Shown here: positions 36,774 through 47,193 of the stretch, piece by piece | Position numbering within the stretch: position 1 is the first letter of the stretch | Layout of the letters: the number at the start of each line of letters is the position of its first letter | NCBI GenBank assembly: GCA_015060005.1 | Contig: SUZI01000001.1 | Coordinates: 372,001 to 436,000, forward strand | Direction: 5' to 3' | DNA from: Rikenellaceae bacterium | Lineage (GTDB): Bacteria; Bacteroidota; Bacteroidia; Bacteroidales; Rikenellaceae | DNA: 64,000 nucleotides | Program-made: the position numbers and the translations under genes | Notes under the pieces: model-generated | What the model was told of the DNA's origin: nothing | What the model saw: only the letters and a program-made list of their open reading frames with translations | The model's database searches: none

Positions 36774-37319
36774 TTACTCCTCGTCGATAACGTAAATCTG
36801 CTTCAGGTTACGGCCCAGCTGGTCATAGTCCAAACCATAGCCAACGATAAACTCGTTACCGATAGGCATAGCCACATAGTCGATAGGATACTCATAGAGG
36901 AACTTCTCGGGCTTGAAGAAGAGGGTGCAGATAGCGATGCTGCGAGGATTCTTCTTGCTAAGGTGGTCCAACAGATAGTTCATACTATGGCCCGTCTCGA
37001 CGATATCCTCAACGACGATAATATCGCGGCCCTCGATATCGAAATCGACACCGAACTGCTGCTTGACAACACCCGTAGACTGCGTGCCCTCGTATGAGGA
37101 GATCTTCACAAAAGCCAACTGACTATCGAAAGTGGTCTTACGTACCAAATCACTCAAAAAGAGAAAAGCTCCGCTCAGCACACCTAAAAAGATAGGAGTG
37201 CGACCTGCATAGTGCTCATTGAGTTTGTCGGCGACACGCTGAACAGCCTGGTCAATCTCGGCAGCAGGAATCATCACCTTAAATCGCTTATCGTGAAGTA
37301 TAATCTTGTCGTTCTCCAT
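36774..37319 (-). CDS. hpt: hypoxanthine phosphoribosyltransferase
   Basis: PIFLGVLSGAFLFLSDLVR, DIIVVEDIVETGHSMNYL PRPP loop. Confidence 0.95.
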   Translation of the reverse strand: MENDKIILHDKRFKVMIPAAEIDQAVQRVADKLNEHYAGRTPIFLGVLSGAFLFLSDLVRKTTFDSQLAFVKISSYEGTQSTGVVKQQFGVDFDIEGRDIIVVEDIVETGHSMNYLLDHLSKKNPRSIAICTLFFKPEKFLYEYPIDYVAMPIGNEFIVGYGLDYDQLGRNLKQIYVIDEE

Positions 37320-37395
37320 TGTGTATGTGGGTTTTTACGTTACTATTAAACAAGCGGGCTGCATACGCAACCCGCCCGTGAGTTATCATTTTTCG

Positions 37396-39426
37396 TTATG
37401 ATTTCAACAACTCTTTAACCTCCTGGTAAACGGTCTCACCGTTATAGCCGAACTTCTCGTCAAGCACCTTATAAGGAGCAGAGTAACCGAAGTGGTCGCA
37501 GCCGTGGATGACACCATTCTCACCTACCAGACCTCGCAGATTGATTGACAAGCCAGAAGTCATACCATAGCGTATAACACCCTTTGGCAAGACACTATCC
37601 TGATAAGAGCGTGGCTGGTCGCGGAACAAGCCCTCACTTGGAACGCTCACAACACGCACCGCAATACCATCCTTCTGCAAGAGCTTAGCTCCATCGATGA
37701 GAGTCGACACCTCAGAGCCCGAAGCGAGCATAACAACCTGAGGCTGTGCAGAGTCCTGAACGACATAAGCACCCTTGGTAGCCTGCTGAGCCTCGTACTT
37801 ACGGCTGCCACTGACTGCCGGCAACGAGTTGATATTCTGACGCGAGAGAATCAAGCCAACAGGACGTTTCTCAGCCATAGCCTGCTGCCAAGCAACAGCT
37901 GTCTCCTCAGCGTCGGCAGGACGCAAGACAACCATAGAACGCTCGCCCTGGTGGTTGTGTACGTGCTCCATAAGACGTATCTGTGCCTCGTGCTCGATAG
38001 GCTGATGAGTAGGGCCATCCTCGCCCACACGGAACGAGTCGTGAGTCCATACATAGATGACGTGCAGACGCTGCAAAGCCGACATACGGATTGCTGGCTT
38101 CATATAATCGGAGAACACAAAGAACGTACCACAAGCAGGTATAACACCACCGTGCAGTGCCATACCATTCATAACGCACGCCATAGTGAGCTCCGACACT
38201 CCCGCCTGGAAGAAGCCACCCGAGAAATCACCACGAACAAAAGCCTTGCTCTTCTTCAAGAAGCCATCGGTCTTATCAGAGTTACTCAAGTCAGCCGAAG
38301 CAACAATCATATTTTCAACCTGCTCAGCATACAAACCCAGCATAGTAGCCGAAGCTACACGGGTTGCTGTGTCAGGCTTAATCTCTACCTTATTATAATC
38401 GATATCCGGCATCTCGCCCGAGAGGAAACGCTGCAACTTACGAGCCAGCTCGCGGTGCTCATCACGCCACTTATCCTCAACCTCCTTACGCTCGGCAGCC
38501 CAACGCTGAAGCTCCATACGACGTGCCTCATAAATCTCGGCACTCTCACGGAACACCACGAAAGGATTCTCCTTATCGCCACCGAGGTTCTCGACAGTAG
38601 CTGCCAAATCGGCTCCCGCACCCGAGAGAGGCTGACCGTGAGTCGACACCTTACCCTCGAAACTCTCGCCCTCGGCACCACGTGCTCCCTTAGCCATAAT
38701 AGAGTGGCCTATGATAAGGGTTGGGCACTCGGTCTGCTCGTTAGCCTCAACAAGAGCTGCACGCAACTCGTCGACATTGTGTCCGTCGACATCTATAACG
38801 TGCCATCCCCAAGCACGATACTTAGCTGCAACATCCTCGCCATCAACCTCGTCAACCTTAGTCGAGAGCTGGACATTATTAGCATCGTAGTACATAATCA
38901 GGTTTGCCAATCCCAAATGGCCCGCAACACGTCCTACACCCTGCGAAATCTCCTCCTGCACTGCACCGTCAGAGATGAAAGCATAGGTCTTATGAGCCAT
39001 CCACTCGCCAAAACGAGCCACAAGAAAACGCTCGGCGATAGCTGCACCAAGAGCCATAGCGTGGCCCTGGCCAAGAGGTCCTGAGGTGTTCTCAATACCG
39101 TGCATAACATCTACCTCGGGATGACCGGGGGTGATACTACCCCACTGACGCAGACTCTTCAAATCATCCATAGTATAGAAGCCCGCGAGCATCAGCGTAG
39201 CATAGAGCATAGGCGACATATGACCTGGGTCAAGGAACAACCTATCACGGAAGGGATAAGCTGGGTTCTTGGGGTCATAACGCAAGAACTCGGTGTAGAG
39301 CAGATTGATGAAATCTGCACCTCCCATAGCACCTCCAGGGTGTCCCGACTTAGCCTTTTCGACCATCGCAGCGACCAATATACGGATGTTGTCGGCTGCC
39401 TTATTGAGCTTTGAATTAGCAAACAT
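37396..39426 (-). CDS. tkt: transketolase
   Basis: AAKSGHPGGAMGGADF, TPGHPE, GPLGQGHAMALGAA; start at MFANSKLNKA. Confidence 0.96.
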   Translation of the reverse strand: MFANSKLNKAADNIRILVAAMVEKAKSGHPGGAMGGADFINLLYTEFLRYDPKNPAYPFRDRLFLDPGHMSPMLYATLMLAGFYTMDDLKSLRQWGSITPGHPEVDVMHGIENTSGPLGQGHAMALGAAIAERFLVARFGEWMAHKTYAFISDGAVQEEISQGVGRVAGHLGLANLIMYYDANNVQLSTKVDEVDGEDVAAKYRAWGWHVIDVDGHNVDELRAALVEANEQTECPTLIIGHSIMAKGARGAEGESFEGKVSTHGQPLSGAGADLAATVENLGGDKENPFVVFRESAEIYEARRMELQRWAAERKEVEDKWRDEHRELARKLQRFLSGEMPDIDYNKVEIKPDTATRVASATMLGLYAEQVENMIVASADLSNSDKTDGFLKKSKAFVRGDFSGGFFQAGVSELTMACVMNGMALHGGVIPACGTFFVFSDYMKPAIRMSALQRLHVIYVWTHDSFRVGEDGPTHQPIEHEAQIRLMEHVHNHQGERSMVVLRPADAEETAVAWQQAMAEKRPVGLILSRQNINSLPAVSGSRKYEAQQATKGAYVVQDSAQPQVVMLASGSEVSTLIDGAKLLQKDGIAVRVVSVPSEGLFRDQPRSYQDSVLPKGVIRYGMTSGLSINLRGLVGENGVIHGCDHFGYSAPYKVLDEKFGYNGETVYQEVKELLKS

Positions 39427-39453
39427 AGATTTTGGTATTGTGTTACTATTACA

Positions 39454-39461
39454 CAAATATA
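39454..39461 (-). promoter_or_regulatory. -7-like element for tkt
   Basis: TATATTTG on minus strand. Confidence 0.5.
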
Positions 39462-39480
39462 GCAAAAATTTTTGAGCTAC

Positions 39481-40761
39481 TTACTTTATATGCGAAAAAT
39501 TTCTTCCCTCGATACGCTTTTTTGCATAATCGAGCGTTACGGCGAACTCCACTGCCTTAGATGATGGAACCTCGTACATAGCATCCATAATGATAGCCTC
39601 GCAGATAGAACGCAAGCCTCGGGCTCCCAACTTATACTCGTCAGCCTTATCGACGATATAGTCAAGTACCTCATCGTCAAAACGTAACGTAACACCATCC
39701 ATATCGAACAGACGTATATACTGTTTGATGATGGCATTCTTAGGCTCGGTCAAAATCTTACGCAGTGCCTCCTTCGAGAGCGGATTCATATAGGTGAGCA
39801 CAGGGAGACGACCTACAAGCTCGGGGATAAGTCCAAAAGACTTCAAGTCCTGGGGCATAACATATCGCATAATATTCTCCTTATCGATAGCCGCCGCGTG
39901 CTGAACACCGAAGCCTATCGTGCGAGGAGTCATTCGCTGGGCAATCTTACGCTCGATACCATCGAAAGCACCACCACAGATGAAGAGGATATCCTTGGTG
40001 TTGACCTGGATAAACTTCTGGTCGGGGTGCTTACGGCCGCCCTGGGGTGGGACATTGACCGTAGTGCCCTCCAAAATCTTCAGCAGTGCCTGCTGCACAC
40101 CCTCACCCGACACATCACGTGTGATGCTTGGGTTATCGCTCTTACGGGCTATCTTATCAATCTCATCAATGAAGACAATACCTCGCTCGGCAGCCGCAAC
40201 ATCGTAGTCTGCCACCTGCAACAGACGCGAGAGGATACTCTCGACATCCTCGCCCACATAGCCAGCCTCGGTGAGAACGGTAGCGTCAACGATAGTGAAA
40301 GGGACATTGAGTACACGTGCTATGGTGCGAGCCATCAAGGTCTTACCCGTACCTGTAGCTCCCACAAGCACAATATTCGACTTATCAATCTCGACCTCAT
40401 CCGTCGCACCCTTCTCACGGCTGAGCAGACGCTTATAGTGGTTATAGACAGCAACCGACATATATCGCTTAGCATCGTCCTGACCGATGACATACTCATC
40501 CAGCACAGCCTTTATCTCCTGTGGCTTGAGTAACGTGTCCAGGCTGAACTGACCAGCCTTTGCGGCAGCAGCACCACCCTTCTTATGTGCTACAAGCTCA
40601 TTCTCCTGCAACATCATATAGCCACGCTCGACACAGAGGTTACAGATGTTTACACCACCCGTACCCTGGAACATAAGCGTAACATCGCTTCGCTTGGCAC
40701 CGCAGAACGCACAACAGTCCTCGGTCGTACGTCCGCCCTTCTTACCTGTTCGTTGTGTCAT
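39481..40761 (-). CDS. clpX: ATP-dependent Clp protease ATP-binding subunit ClpX
   Basis: Cys4 zinc domain CAFCGAKR...[24 protein letters not shown]. Confidence 0.98.
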   Translation of the reverse strand: MTQRTGKKGGRTTEDCCAFCGAKRSDVTLMFQGTGGVNICNLCVERGYMMLQENELVAHKKGGAAAAKAGQFSLDTLLKPQEIKAVLDEYVIGQDDAKRYMSVAVYNHYKRLLSREKGATDEVEIDKSNIVLVGATGTGKTLMARTIARVLNVPFTIVDATVLTEAGYVGEDVESILSRLLQVADYDVAAAERGIVFIDEIDKIARKSDNPSITRDVSGEGVQQALLKILEGTTVNVPPQGGRKHPDQKFIQVNTKDILFICGGAFDGIERKIAQRMTPRTIGFGVQHAAAIDKENIMRYVMPQDLKSFGLIPELVGRLPVLTYMNPLSKEALRKILTEPKNAIIKQYIRLFDMDGVTLRFDDEVLDYIVDKADEYKLGARGLRSICEAIIMDAMYEVPSSKAVEFAVTLDYAKKRIEGRNFSHIK

Positions 40762-40763
40762 CC

Positions 40764-41438
40764 TTACAGCTGAGTCTTATGGTGCGAGAGCACATTATCG
40801 ATAAGTCCATAGTCGCAAGCCTCCTGTGCCGAGAGCCAATAGTCGCGGTCGGCATCCTGCTGAATCTTCTCAACAGAGACACCAGAGTGGAGCGACAAAA
40901 TCTCGTAGAGCTCCTGCTTGGTACGCAAAATCTCGCGAGCAGTAATCTCGATATCCGAAGCCTGGCCCTGAGCACCTCCAAGCGGCTGATGTATCATAAC
41001 ACGCGAGTGAGGCAGAGCAGAACGCTTGCCCGCAGCACCTGCCGTCAACAGCACAGCACCCATAGAGGCTGCCATACCTGCACACACAGTAGCTACATCG
41101 GGTGAGATAAGCTGCATAGTATCGTAGATAGCCAAGCCTGCCGACACCGAGCCACCAGGCGAGTTGATATAAAGGCGTACCTCCTTCTCGGCATCGGTTG
41201 CCTCCAAGAAGAGGAGCTGTGCCTGGATGATATTGGCTGCATCGTCGTATATAGGAGCTCCCAGGAAGATGATACGGTCCATCATCAAACGTGAGAAGAC
41301 ATCCATCTGTGCCACATTGAGCTGACGCTCCTCGATGATGGTTGGCGAGATGTATGCCGACTGTATAGAGTGGAAGTTATGCAGCTTGAGTGAGCTGATA
41401 CCGCAATGACCACGTGCGAACTTTTCAAATTCTTTCAT
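40764..41438 (-). CDS. clpP: ATP-dependent Clp protease proteolytic subunit
   Basis: [41 protein letters not shown]. Confidence 0.97.
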   Translation of the reverse strand: MKEFEKFARGHCGISSLKLHNFHSIQSAYISPTIIEERQLNVAQMDVFSRLMMDRIIFLGAPIYDDAANIIQAQLLFLEATDAEKEVRLYINSPGGSVSAGLAIYDTMQLISPDVATVCAGMAASMGAVLLTAGAAGKRSALPHSRVMIHQPLGGAQGQASDIEITAREILRTKQELYEILSLHSGVSVEKIQQDADRDYWLSAQEACDYGLIDNVLSHHKTQL

Positions 41439-41463
41439 CTTTTACCTATCTCTTTAAGCAAAA

Positions 41464-41498
41464 TTTGGACTCTGCAAACATTAAGCCCAGAGTCCAAA
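41464..41498 (-). terminator. terminator-like hairpin between tig and clpP
   Basis: TTTGGACTCTG/CAGAGTCCAAA perfect 11 bp stem. Confidence 0.6.
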
Positions 41499-41564
41499 CC
41501 TTGAAATTTACACTATAAATATGCCCTTTGCACCCTTCGCAGAGTGCCAAGCCGAATATGCCGA

Positions 41565-42893
41565 TTAGTTGTTAGCCTTAGCCAACTCAGCAAACTCCTC
41601 CGAAGTAACAGCCTTGGTAGTAACCTTGATGAGCGACTTAACGTGCTCAACAACTTTAACCTCGTAGAGCTTCTCGTAAATCTTCTGAGCCTGCTCCTTG
41701 TTCTCCAAAATCTGCTTTGCAAAGTTAGCTACCATCTCCTCTGGTGCTGATGGCATACCATACTGTGCAAACTGTGCCTTAGCAAACTCCTTAGCCTCTG
41801 CCTCAACCTCCTCTGCCGAAACGCTCAGGTTAGCAGTCTGGATGAAGTGCTTCTGCAAGTAGTTCCAAGTGAACATCTGAACGAAGCCAGCGAAATCCTG
41901 CTCAATCTCCTCCATAGAGAACTTACCCTCGTTGATAGTGTAGAGCCAACGCTTGAGGAACGCCTCAGGCATCTGCAAAGCAGCCTTCTCCATCAGGAAG
42001 TTACGTACGTGGATAGTGAACAGATAGTCGGTCTCGCGAGCCAACTCCTTCTCAATCTCGGCTGTGAGCAGTGCATCCAACTCCTCCTCGCTCTTAACAT
42101 CACCTGCAGGGAACGCCATCTTGAAGAACTCCTCGTTGAGCTCAGGGTTAGCGAACTGACGTACCTGCTTAATCTCGAGCTTGAACTCTGGGTTGATACC
42201 CTCCAACTCATCCTCCTTAACACCGAGGATTGAGGCACGCTGTGCAGGATTCTTATAGAGCTCGTTGATGTTAACATTCATCTTCGCACCGACCTTCTTG
42301 TTAACGAATGGCTTACGCTCCTCGTCAGACATAGAGATAAGACCTACGTAAGCATCCTCGATACGCATATCGCCATTATCCAAGATAACGGTCAATGCCT
42401 CATCCTTCTTCACCTTCTCAACGTCAACCAGACGACCGTAGCGACGCAAGTAGTTATCCTTGTATGCCTCACGCATCTTCTTGTCGACCTTAATCTTGTG
42501 GTAAGTGAGCTTATCCTTTGCCGAGAGAGCCAACTCAACCTTTGGAGCCTCACCAATCTCGAACATAAACTCGTGCTCGGTGTTGTTCTCAAAGTCGAAA
42601 TCGCCCTGCTCCTCAGATGGGATTACATCGCCAACGTAGTCGATACCCTCCTTCTGCAAATACTCAAATACAGAGTGTGATGCAATCTTATAAGCCTCCT
42701 CAGCTACAGCACCCTTACCGTACATCTTACGCACGATGCCCATAGGCACCATACCTGGGCGGAAACCTGGCACGTTAGCCTTACGCTTATAATCACGCAA
42801 AACCTTCTCTACTGCCTCGCCGTAGTCAGCCTCGCTGACAACAACCTTCAAAAGTGAGCAGTTCAACTCACGCTGTTCTCTTGTAATCTTCAT
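41565..42893 (-). CDS. tig: trigger factor
   Basis: KVLRDYKRKANVPGFRPGMVPMGIVRKMYGKGAVAEE N-terminal signature. Confidence 0.93.
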   Translation of the reverse strand: MKITREQRELNCSLLKVVVSEADYGEAVEKVLRDYKRKANVPGFRPGMVPMGIVRKMYGKGAVAEEAYKIASHSVFEYLQKEGIDYVGDVIPSEEQGDFDFENNTEHEFMFEIGEAPKVELALSAKDKLTYHKIKVDKKMREAYKDNYLRRYGRLVDVEKVKKDEALTVILDNGDMRIEDAYVGLISMSDEERKPFVNKKVGAKMNVNINELYKNPAQRASILGVKEDELEGINPEFKLEIKQVRQFANPELNEEFFKMAFPAGDVKSEEELDALLTAEIEKELARETDYLFTIHVRNFLMEKAALQMPEAFLKRWLYTINEGKFSMEEIEQDFAGFVQMFTWNYLQKHFIQTANLSVSAEEVEAEAKEFAKAQFAQYGMPSAPEEMVANFAKQILENKEQAQKIYEKLYEVKVVEHVKSLIKVTTKAVTSEEFAELAKANN

Positions 42894-42936
42894 AATCTGA
42901 TATTTATATTTAATCCTATTTTTCTGTTTGAGAGTG

Positions 42937-42944
42937 CAAAGGTA
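42937..42944 (-). promoter_or_regulatory. -7-like element for tig
   Basis: TACCTTTG on minus strand. Confidence 0.4.
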
Positions 42945-42984
42945 ATTAATTTTAATTAATTAATCACCCTATTTGCCAATTTTA

Positions 42985-44094
42985 TTACACTCTGCCCACA
43001 CGATACTCTCTCGGACGGTAGAGCTGGTCGCGTAAACGAGGCTCAAAACCTGCCTCACGGATAGATTGCTGGATACCCTCGGCATCGAACCTATTATGGG
43101 CTCCGGCACTCGAAACGACATTCTCCTCAATCATTATAGAGCCCATATCGTTAGCTCCGCTATGAAGTGCCACCTGGGCTGTCGCCTTACCGACGGTAAG
43201 CCACGATGCCTGGATGTTACGTATATTATTGAGCACCAGACGACTGAGGGCTATCATACGGACATACTCCGTAGGCGAAAACTCGCTCACAACACCCTCA
43301 CGCTCGAGCACCGTACCCGCCGAGCGGAAAATCCACGGTATGAAGGCGATGAAGCCATAGTTACCCTCGGGACAACGAGCCTGCAACTCCCTGAGCGTCA
43401 GAAGGTGGTCCACACGCTGGCGGGGAATCTCAACGTGGGAATACATCATAGTAGCCGACGTAGGGAGATTCATCAGATGTGCCTCGTGCATAACATCAAT
43501 CCACTCCTGAACCGAAGGCTTGGCAGGCGAGATGCGACGACGTACATCATCGACCAAAATCTCGGCTCCGGCACCTGGCAGAGAGTCCAATCCTGCAGCG
43601 ACCAATCTCTCCAGCGTCTGACGGGGCGTGAGAGAGCTAATCTTCGCTATATGAGCCACCTCGGGTGCTCCCAGAGCGTGCAGTCGGACATCGGGATAGA
43701 GGCTCTTGAGTGTAGAAAAGAGCTCCTCGTAAAACTCTATGCCGAGCTTTGGATGCAGACCGCCCTGCAACAACAGTTGGTCGCCACCCAAAGCGAGCAT
43801 CTGCTCAATCTTCTGACGATACTCATCAATAGTGGTGATGAATGCACGCTCTGTCTGGTGGGGTTTGCAATGAAAATTACAGAACTTGCAGCCCGAGATA
43901 CAGACATTAGTGATGTTGACATTACGGTCTATCTGCCACGTAACGACACGTTCATCGGCAACCATTGCACGACGTAGCTCATCTGCCGCCGAAGCCAACT
44001 CCTCCAGAGGGACCTGCTCCCACAATTCATACGCCTCCCGAGCGAGGAGAGCCTCACCACGTAGTGCTTTGGAGAGTATCTTATCGTGTGTCAT
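42985..44094 (-). CDS. mqnC: cyclic dehypoxanthinyl futalosine synthase (radical SAM)
   Basis: DRNVNITNVCISGCKFCNF radical SAM Cys motif; LLLQGGLHPKLGIEFYEELF, GLDSLPGAGAEILVDDVRRRISP, SATMMYSHVE, FIPWIF favour MqnC over MqnE. Confidence 0.87.
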   Translation of the reverse strand: MTHDKILSKALRGEALLAREAYELWEQVPLEELASAADELRRAMVADERVVTWQIDRNVNITNVCISGCKFCNFHCKPHQTERAFITTIDEYRQKIEQMLALGGDQLLLQGGLHPKLGIEFYEELFSTLKSLYPDVRLHALGAPEVAHIAKISSLTPRQTLERLVAAGLDSLPGAGAEILVDDVRRRISPAKPSVQEWIDVMHEAHLMNLPTSATMMYSHVEIPRQRVDHLLTLRELQARCPEGNYGFIAFIPWIFRSAGTVLEREGVVSEFSPTEYVRMIALSRLVLNNIRNIQASWLTVGKATAQVALHSGANDMGSIMIEENVVSSAGAHNRFDAEGIQQSIREAGFEPRLRDQLYRPREYRVGRV

Positions 44095-44095
44095 A

Positions 44096-46273
44096 CTATC
44101 GTTTATTGCTTAAAACAATCTCAAAATCGAGTGTGCGACGCTGCAAATCAACGCCCTTGACGCACACCCACACCTCATCACCAAAGGCTATACGACGACC
44201 ATAATGGCGACCCACGACCTCGAAACGAGCCTCGTCGTAGGTATAGAAGTCGCCCTCGATATCACGCAGATATGCCATACCCTCGATGTGGGTATCCTGC
44301 AACTCGACATAGACACCCCACTCGCTCATACCAGAGACATTACCCTTGAACATCTCGCCGACCTTATCCTGCATAAACTCGACCATCTTATACTTAACCG
44401 ACGCTCGTTCAGCCTCGGAAGCCAAGACCTCACGCTCGGAAGCATACGTCGCCTGTTTCTCAAGCGACTGGCTATCAGCCGACTTACCACCAGCCAGATA
44501 GCGAGCCAAGAGGCGGTGAACCATCATATCGGGATAGCGTCTGATAGGCGAAGTGAAGTGGGTGTAATACTTGAAAGCCAAGCCATAATGTCCCACGTTG
44601 TCGGTAGTATAAAAAGCTTTAGACATACTCCTGACAGCCAACGCCGAGATAGCATTCTCCTCGACACGTCCCTTGACTTCGGCGAGCAGCTTATTCATAG
44701 CCTTCGCCACAGAACGTCCCTTATTGGCTTTGAAAGAGTAGCCAAAGCGTGAGATGAAATCACGAAAACGTGATAACTTATCCTCATTTGGCTCTTCGTG
44801 AACACGGTAGACCATTGCACGGGGAACACGTCTGCCACCGACCTCACGAGAGGCACAAAACTCTGCCACGCGACGATTTGCAAGGAGCATAAACTCCTCA
44901 ATCATCTGGTTTGCCTCCTGCTGCTCCTTGGTATAGACACCGAGAGGTTTACCCCTCTCATCGAGGATAAACTTGAACTCGGCACGCTCGAAGCTAACCG
45001 CACCATCCTTAAAGCGGCGGCGACGCAGCTTCTGAGCCATATCGTTCATCACCCCTATCTCCTCGGCATAGTCGCCCACACCGGTCTCGATACGTGCCTG
45101 AGCCTCTGCATAGGTGAAACGTCTGTCGGAGTAGATGACCGTACGACCAAACCACTCATCGAGCACCTCGGCATCGTCATTAAGGGTAAAGACTGCCGAG
45201 AAACACAAGCTCTCCTCATTGGGGCGGAGCGAGCAGAGCTCATTGCACAATCGCTCGGGCAACATAGGGACTGTACGGTCAACAAGGTAGACCGAAGTGC
45301 CTCGCTCACGTGCCTCACAATCGACAACAGAGCCCTCAGTAACATAATGTGTTACATCGGCGATATGGACACCTACCTCCCACACACCATCCTTAAGACG
45401 GCGAATGGAGAGTGCATCGTCGAAATCCTTAGCATCGGCAGGGTCGACAGTAAAAGTCGTAATATCACGAAAATCACGACGCGAACGATACTCCTCGTCG
45501 CTTATTGTCGCCGAGATAGCATCGGCAGCCTGCTCGACCTCTCGCTCGAAGCGATATGGGAGGTCGTACTCCGCAAGGATAGCGTGCATCTCGGTCTCGT
45601 TATCGCCCTGTGGCCCAAGAACATCGGTTATCACGCCACGGGGACTCTTATCGCCCTGCTGCCAATCGGTAATGCGGAAGACAACCTTATCGCCATCCTT
45701 GACCGAAGGGTACTGCTTACGCGAGAAGAAGATATCCATAGGCAACTTACGTGAGTCGGGGTGAACAAAGATAGCTGAATGGCTGACCTCGGCAACGCCG
45801 ACATATTGTTTCTGACTACGCTCCACGATAGAGATGATAGTACCCTCGGGGCAATCGCCCTCTCGCGTAGACTGACGCTGCACAACAACGACAACCCTAT
45901 CGCCATCCAACGCACAGTTGACATTACGCTGATTGACATATATATCGCTCTCCAACTCCTCGACCCGAACATACGCCGCCCCAGAGCCTATCATATCGAC
46001 AACACCCTCATAACGAGGTAGCTGTGCCATAGAGAGCTGAAACTTATCACGACTCAGTCGCTCGACAACACCGTTCTCGACCAACGACTCGACAACATCC
46101 CTTACTACATAGCGAGCATCGCGTGAGTTACCACCCGACGCCGCCACCAACTGTTTCATAGAGAATATCCGCTCGGGGAACTCTCGAAACATCCTGACAA
46201 CAAAAGCCGCACGCGACGAGGGCGAAAGAGTGCCTCGCTCGGAGCGACGTGTCTTATCTCTTCTATGTGTCAT
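44096..46273 (-). CDS. rnr: ribonuclease R
   Basis: RNB signature DPADAKDFDDALSIRRL...VGVHIADVTHYV; C-terminal S1 domain. Confidence 0.96.
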   Translation of the reverse strand: MTHRRDKTRRSERGTLSPSSRAAFVVRMFREFPERIFSMKQLVAASGGNSRDARYVVRDVVESLVENGVVERLSRDKFQLSMAQLPRYEGVVDMIGSGAAYVRVEELESDIYVNQRNVNCALDGDRVVVVVQRQSTREGDCPEGTIISIVERSQKQYVGVAEVSHSAIFVHPDSRKLPMDIFFSRKQYPSVKDGDKVVFRITDWQQGDKSPRGVITDVLGPQGDNETEMHAILAEYDLPYRFEREVEQAADAISATISDEEYRSRRDFRDITTFTVDPADAKDFDDALSIRRLKDGVWEVGVHIADVTHYVTEGSVVDCEARERGTSVYLVDRTVPMLPERLCNELCSLRPNEESLCFSAVFTLNDDAEVLDEWFGRTVIYSDRRFTYAEAQARIETGVGDYAEEIGVMNDMAQKLRRRRFKDGAVSFERAEFKFILDERGKPLGVYTKEQQEANQMIEEFMLLANRRVAEFCASREVGGRRVPRAMVYRVHEEPNEDKLSRFRDFISRFGYSFKANKGRSVAKAMNKLLAEVKGRVEENAISALAVRSMSKAFYTTDNVGHYGLAFKYYTHFTSPIRRYPDMMVHRLLARYLAGGKSADSQSLEKQATYASEREVLASEAERASVKYKMVEFMQDKVGEMFKGNVSGMSEWGVYVELQDTHIEGMAYLRDIEGDFYTYDEARFEVVGRHYGRRIAFGDEVWVCVKGVDLQRRTLDFEIVLSNKR

Positions 46274-46276
46274 CTT

Positions 46277-47182
46277 TTACTTATTCAATATATTTTTCAC
46301 TATCACAGCAGCGAGCTCCCTGCAATCAGTATGGTCGCCAACACCGCAATAATACATAAGCGACGGATAGTGCTCCGCCACATAACCAAAGGGGTGAGAT
46401 GAGAACTCAGCATCGCCATCGTGCACAACGTAGCCCTCCTCGCGAGCGTAGAGCATAGCCTCGTAAGTGAGCTGGAGGTCGTTCTCAACACAAGGCTCAC
46501 AAGGGATAACCGTAGCCTCGACAGCTACGTCGTACTTATATTGCAGCTCCGCCACAGCACCGAGTATCATACTACGCACGCTCTCACGTACACCCTCCTT
46601 CAGGCAATAGATGGTTGCTCGGAAATCGGCACAATGGGGTACGGGATAGTACTCAGCCTTAGCCTCCACATCGTTAAGCAACACCCTGCAATCCTCACCG
46701 CCAAAACTATCCACACGTAGAGCCAACTCCGAGAGTGCCGACACGACGTGATTGTTGGCGATGGTTGCACCACCCACCTGCTCGGGTGTAATCTTAACAC
46801 GCAGGACATCTCTTGAAGCCTGCATCTTACCCGGGCAAAAGAGTACCTCGCCCTGCTTCAGAGAGAAGTTCTCGGTAGGCATAACAGCAGCCACAACATC
46901 GTGTGAATCAAAGAGTGAGGCTGCCAACGCCCCAGCGAACTTATCCGAAGGGAAGAAGACATACAACCTACCCTCGAAATCGGCATCCGTAGCAAGACTC
47001 GTAGTCAAGCATAGCACCTTATCCCAATAGTATTCATCGGCATAGAGCACCACACATCGCCCATTATCGCCTCGCCTGCCATCGACATAAGCCAACACAC
47101 CACGCGACTCTATCATTCGATAGCTTATCCCAGCTGCATCCAGCTCGCAATAAATATCTGCTGCCACAATATGCTCACACAT
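46277..47182 (-). CDS. M20D amidohydrolase-like protein, apparently catalytically degenerate
   Basis: Block order of M20D peptidases (RGVLAYVDGRRG-DNGRCVVLYADEYYW; LKQGEVLFCPGKMQASRDVLRVKITPEQVGGATIANN; AEYYPVPHCADFRATIYCLKEGVRESVRSMI) without the metal-binding motifs. Confidence 0.6.
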   Translation of the reverse strand: MCEHIVAADIYCELDAAGISYRMIESRGVLAYVDGRRGDNGRCVVLYADEYYWDKVLCLTTSLATDADFEGRLYVFFPSDKFAGALAASLFDSHDVVAAVMPTENFSLKQGEVLFCPGKMQASRDVLRVKITPEQVGGATIANNHVVSALSELALRVDSFGGEDCRVLLNDVEAKAEYYPVPHCADFRATIYCLKEGVRESVRSMILGAVAELQYKYDVAVEATVIPCEPCVENDLQLTYEAMLYAREEGYVVHDGDAEFSSHPFGYVAEHYPSLMYYCGVGDHTDCRELAAVIVKNILNK

Positions 47183-47193
47183 AACTAAATATT

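Noticed and set aside
37951-39084. 377 aa plus-strand ORF inside tkt
   Set aside because: Antisense shadow of transketolase, no domain, no promoter/RBS support.
44798-45754. 318 aa plus-strand ORF inside rnr
   Set aside because: Antisense shadow of RNase R.
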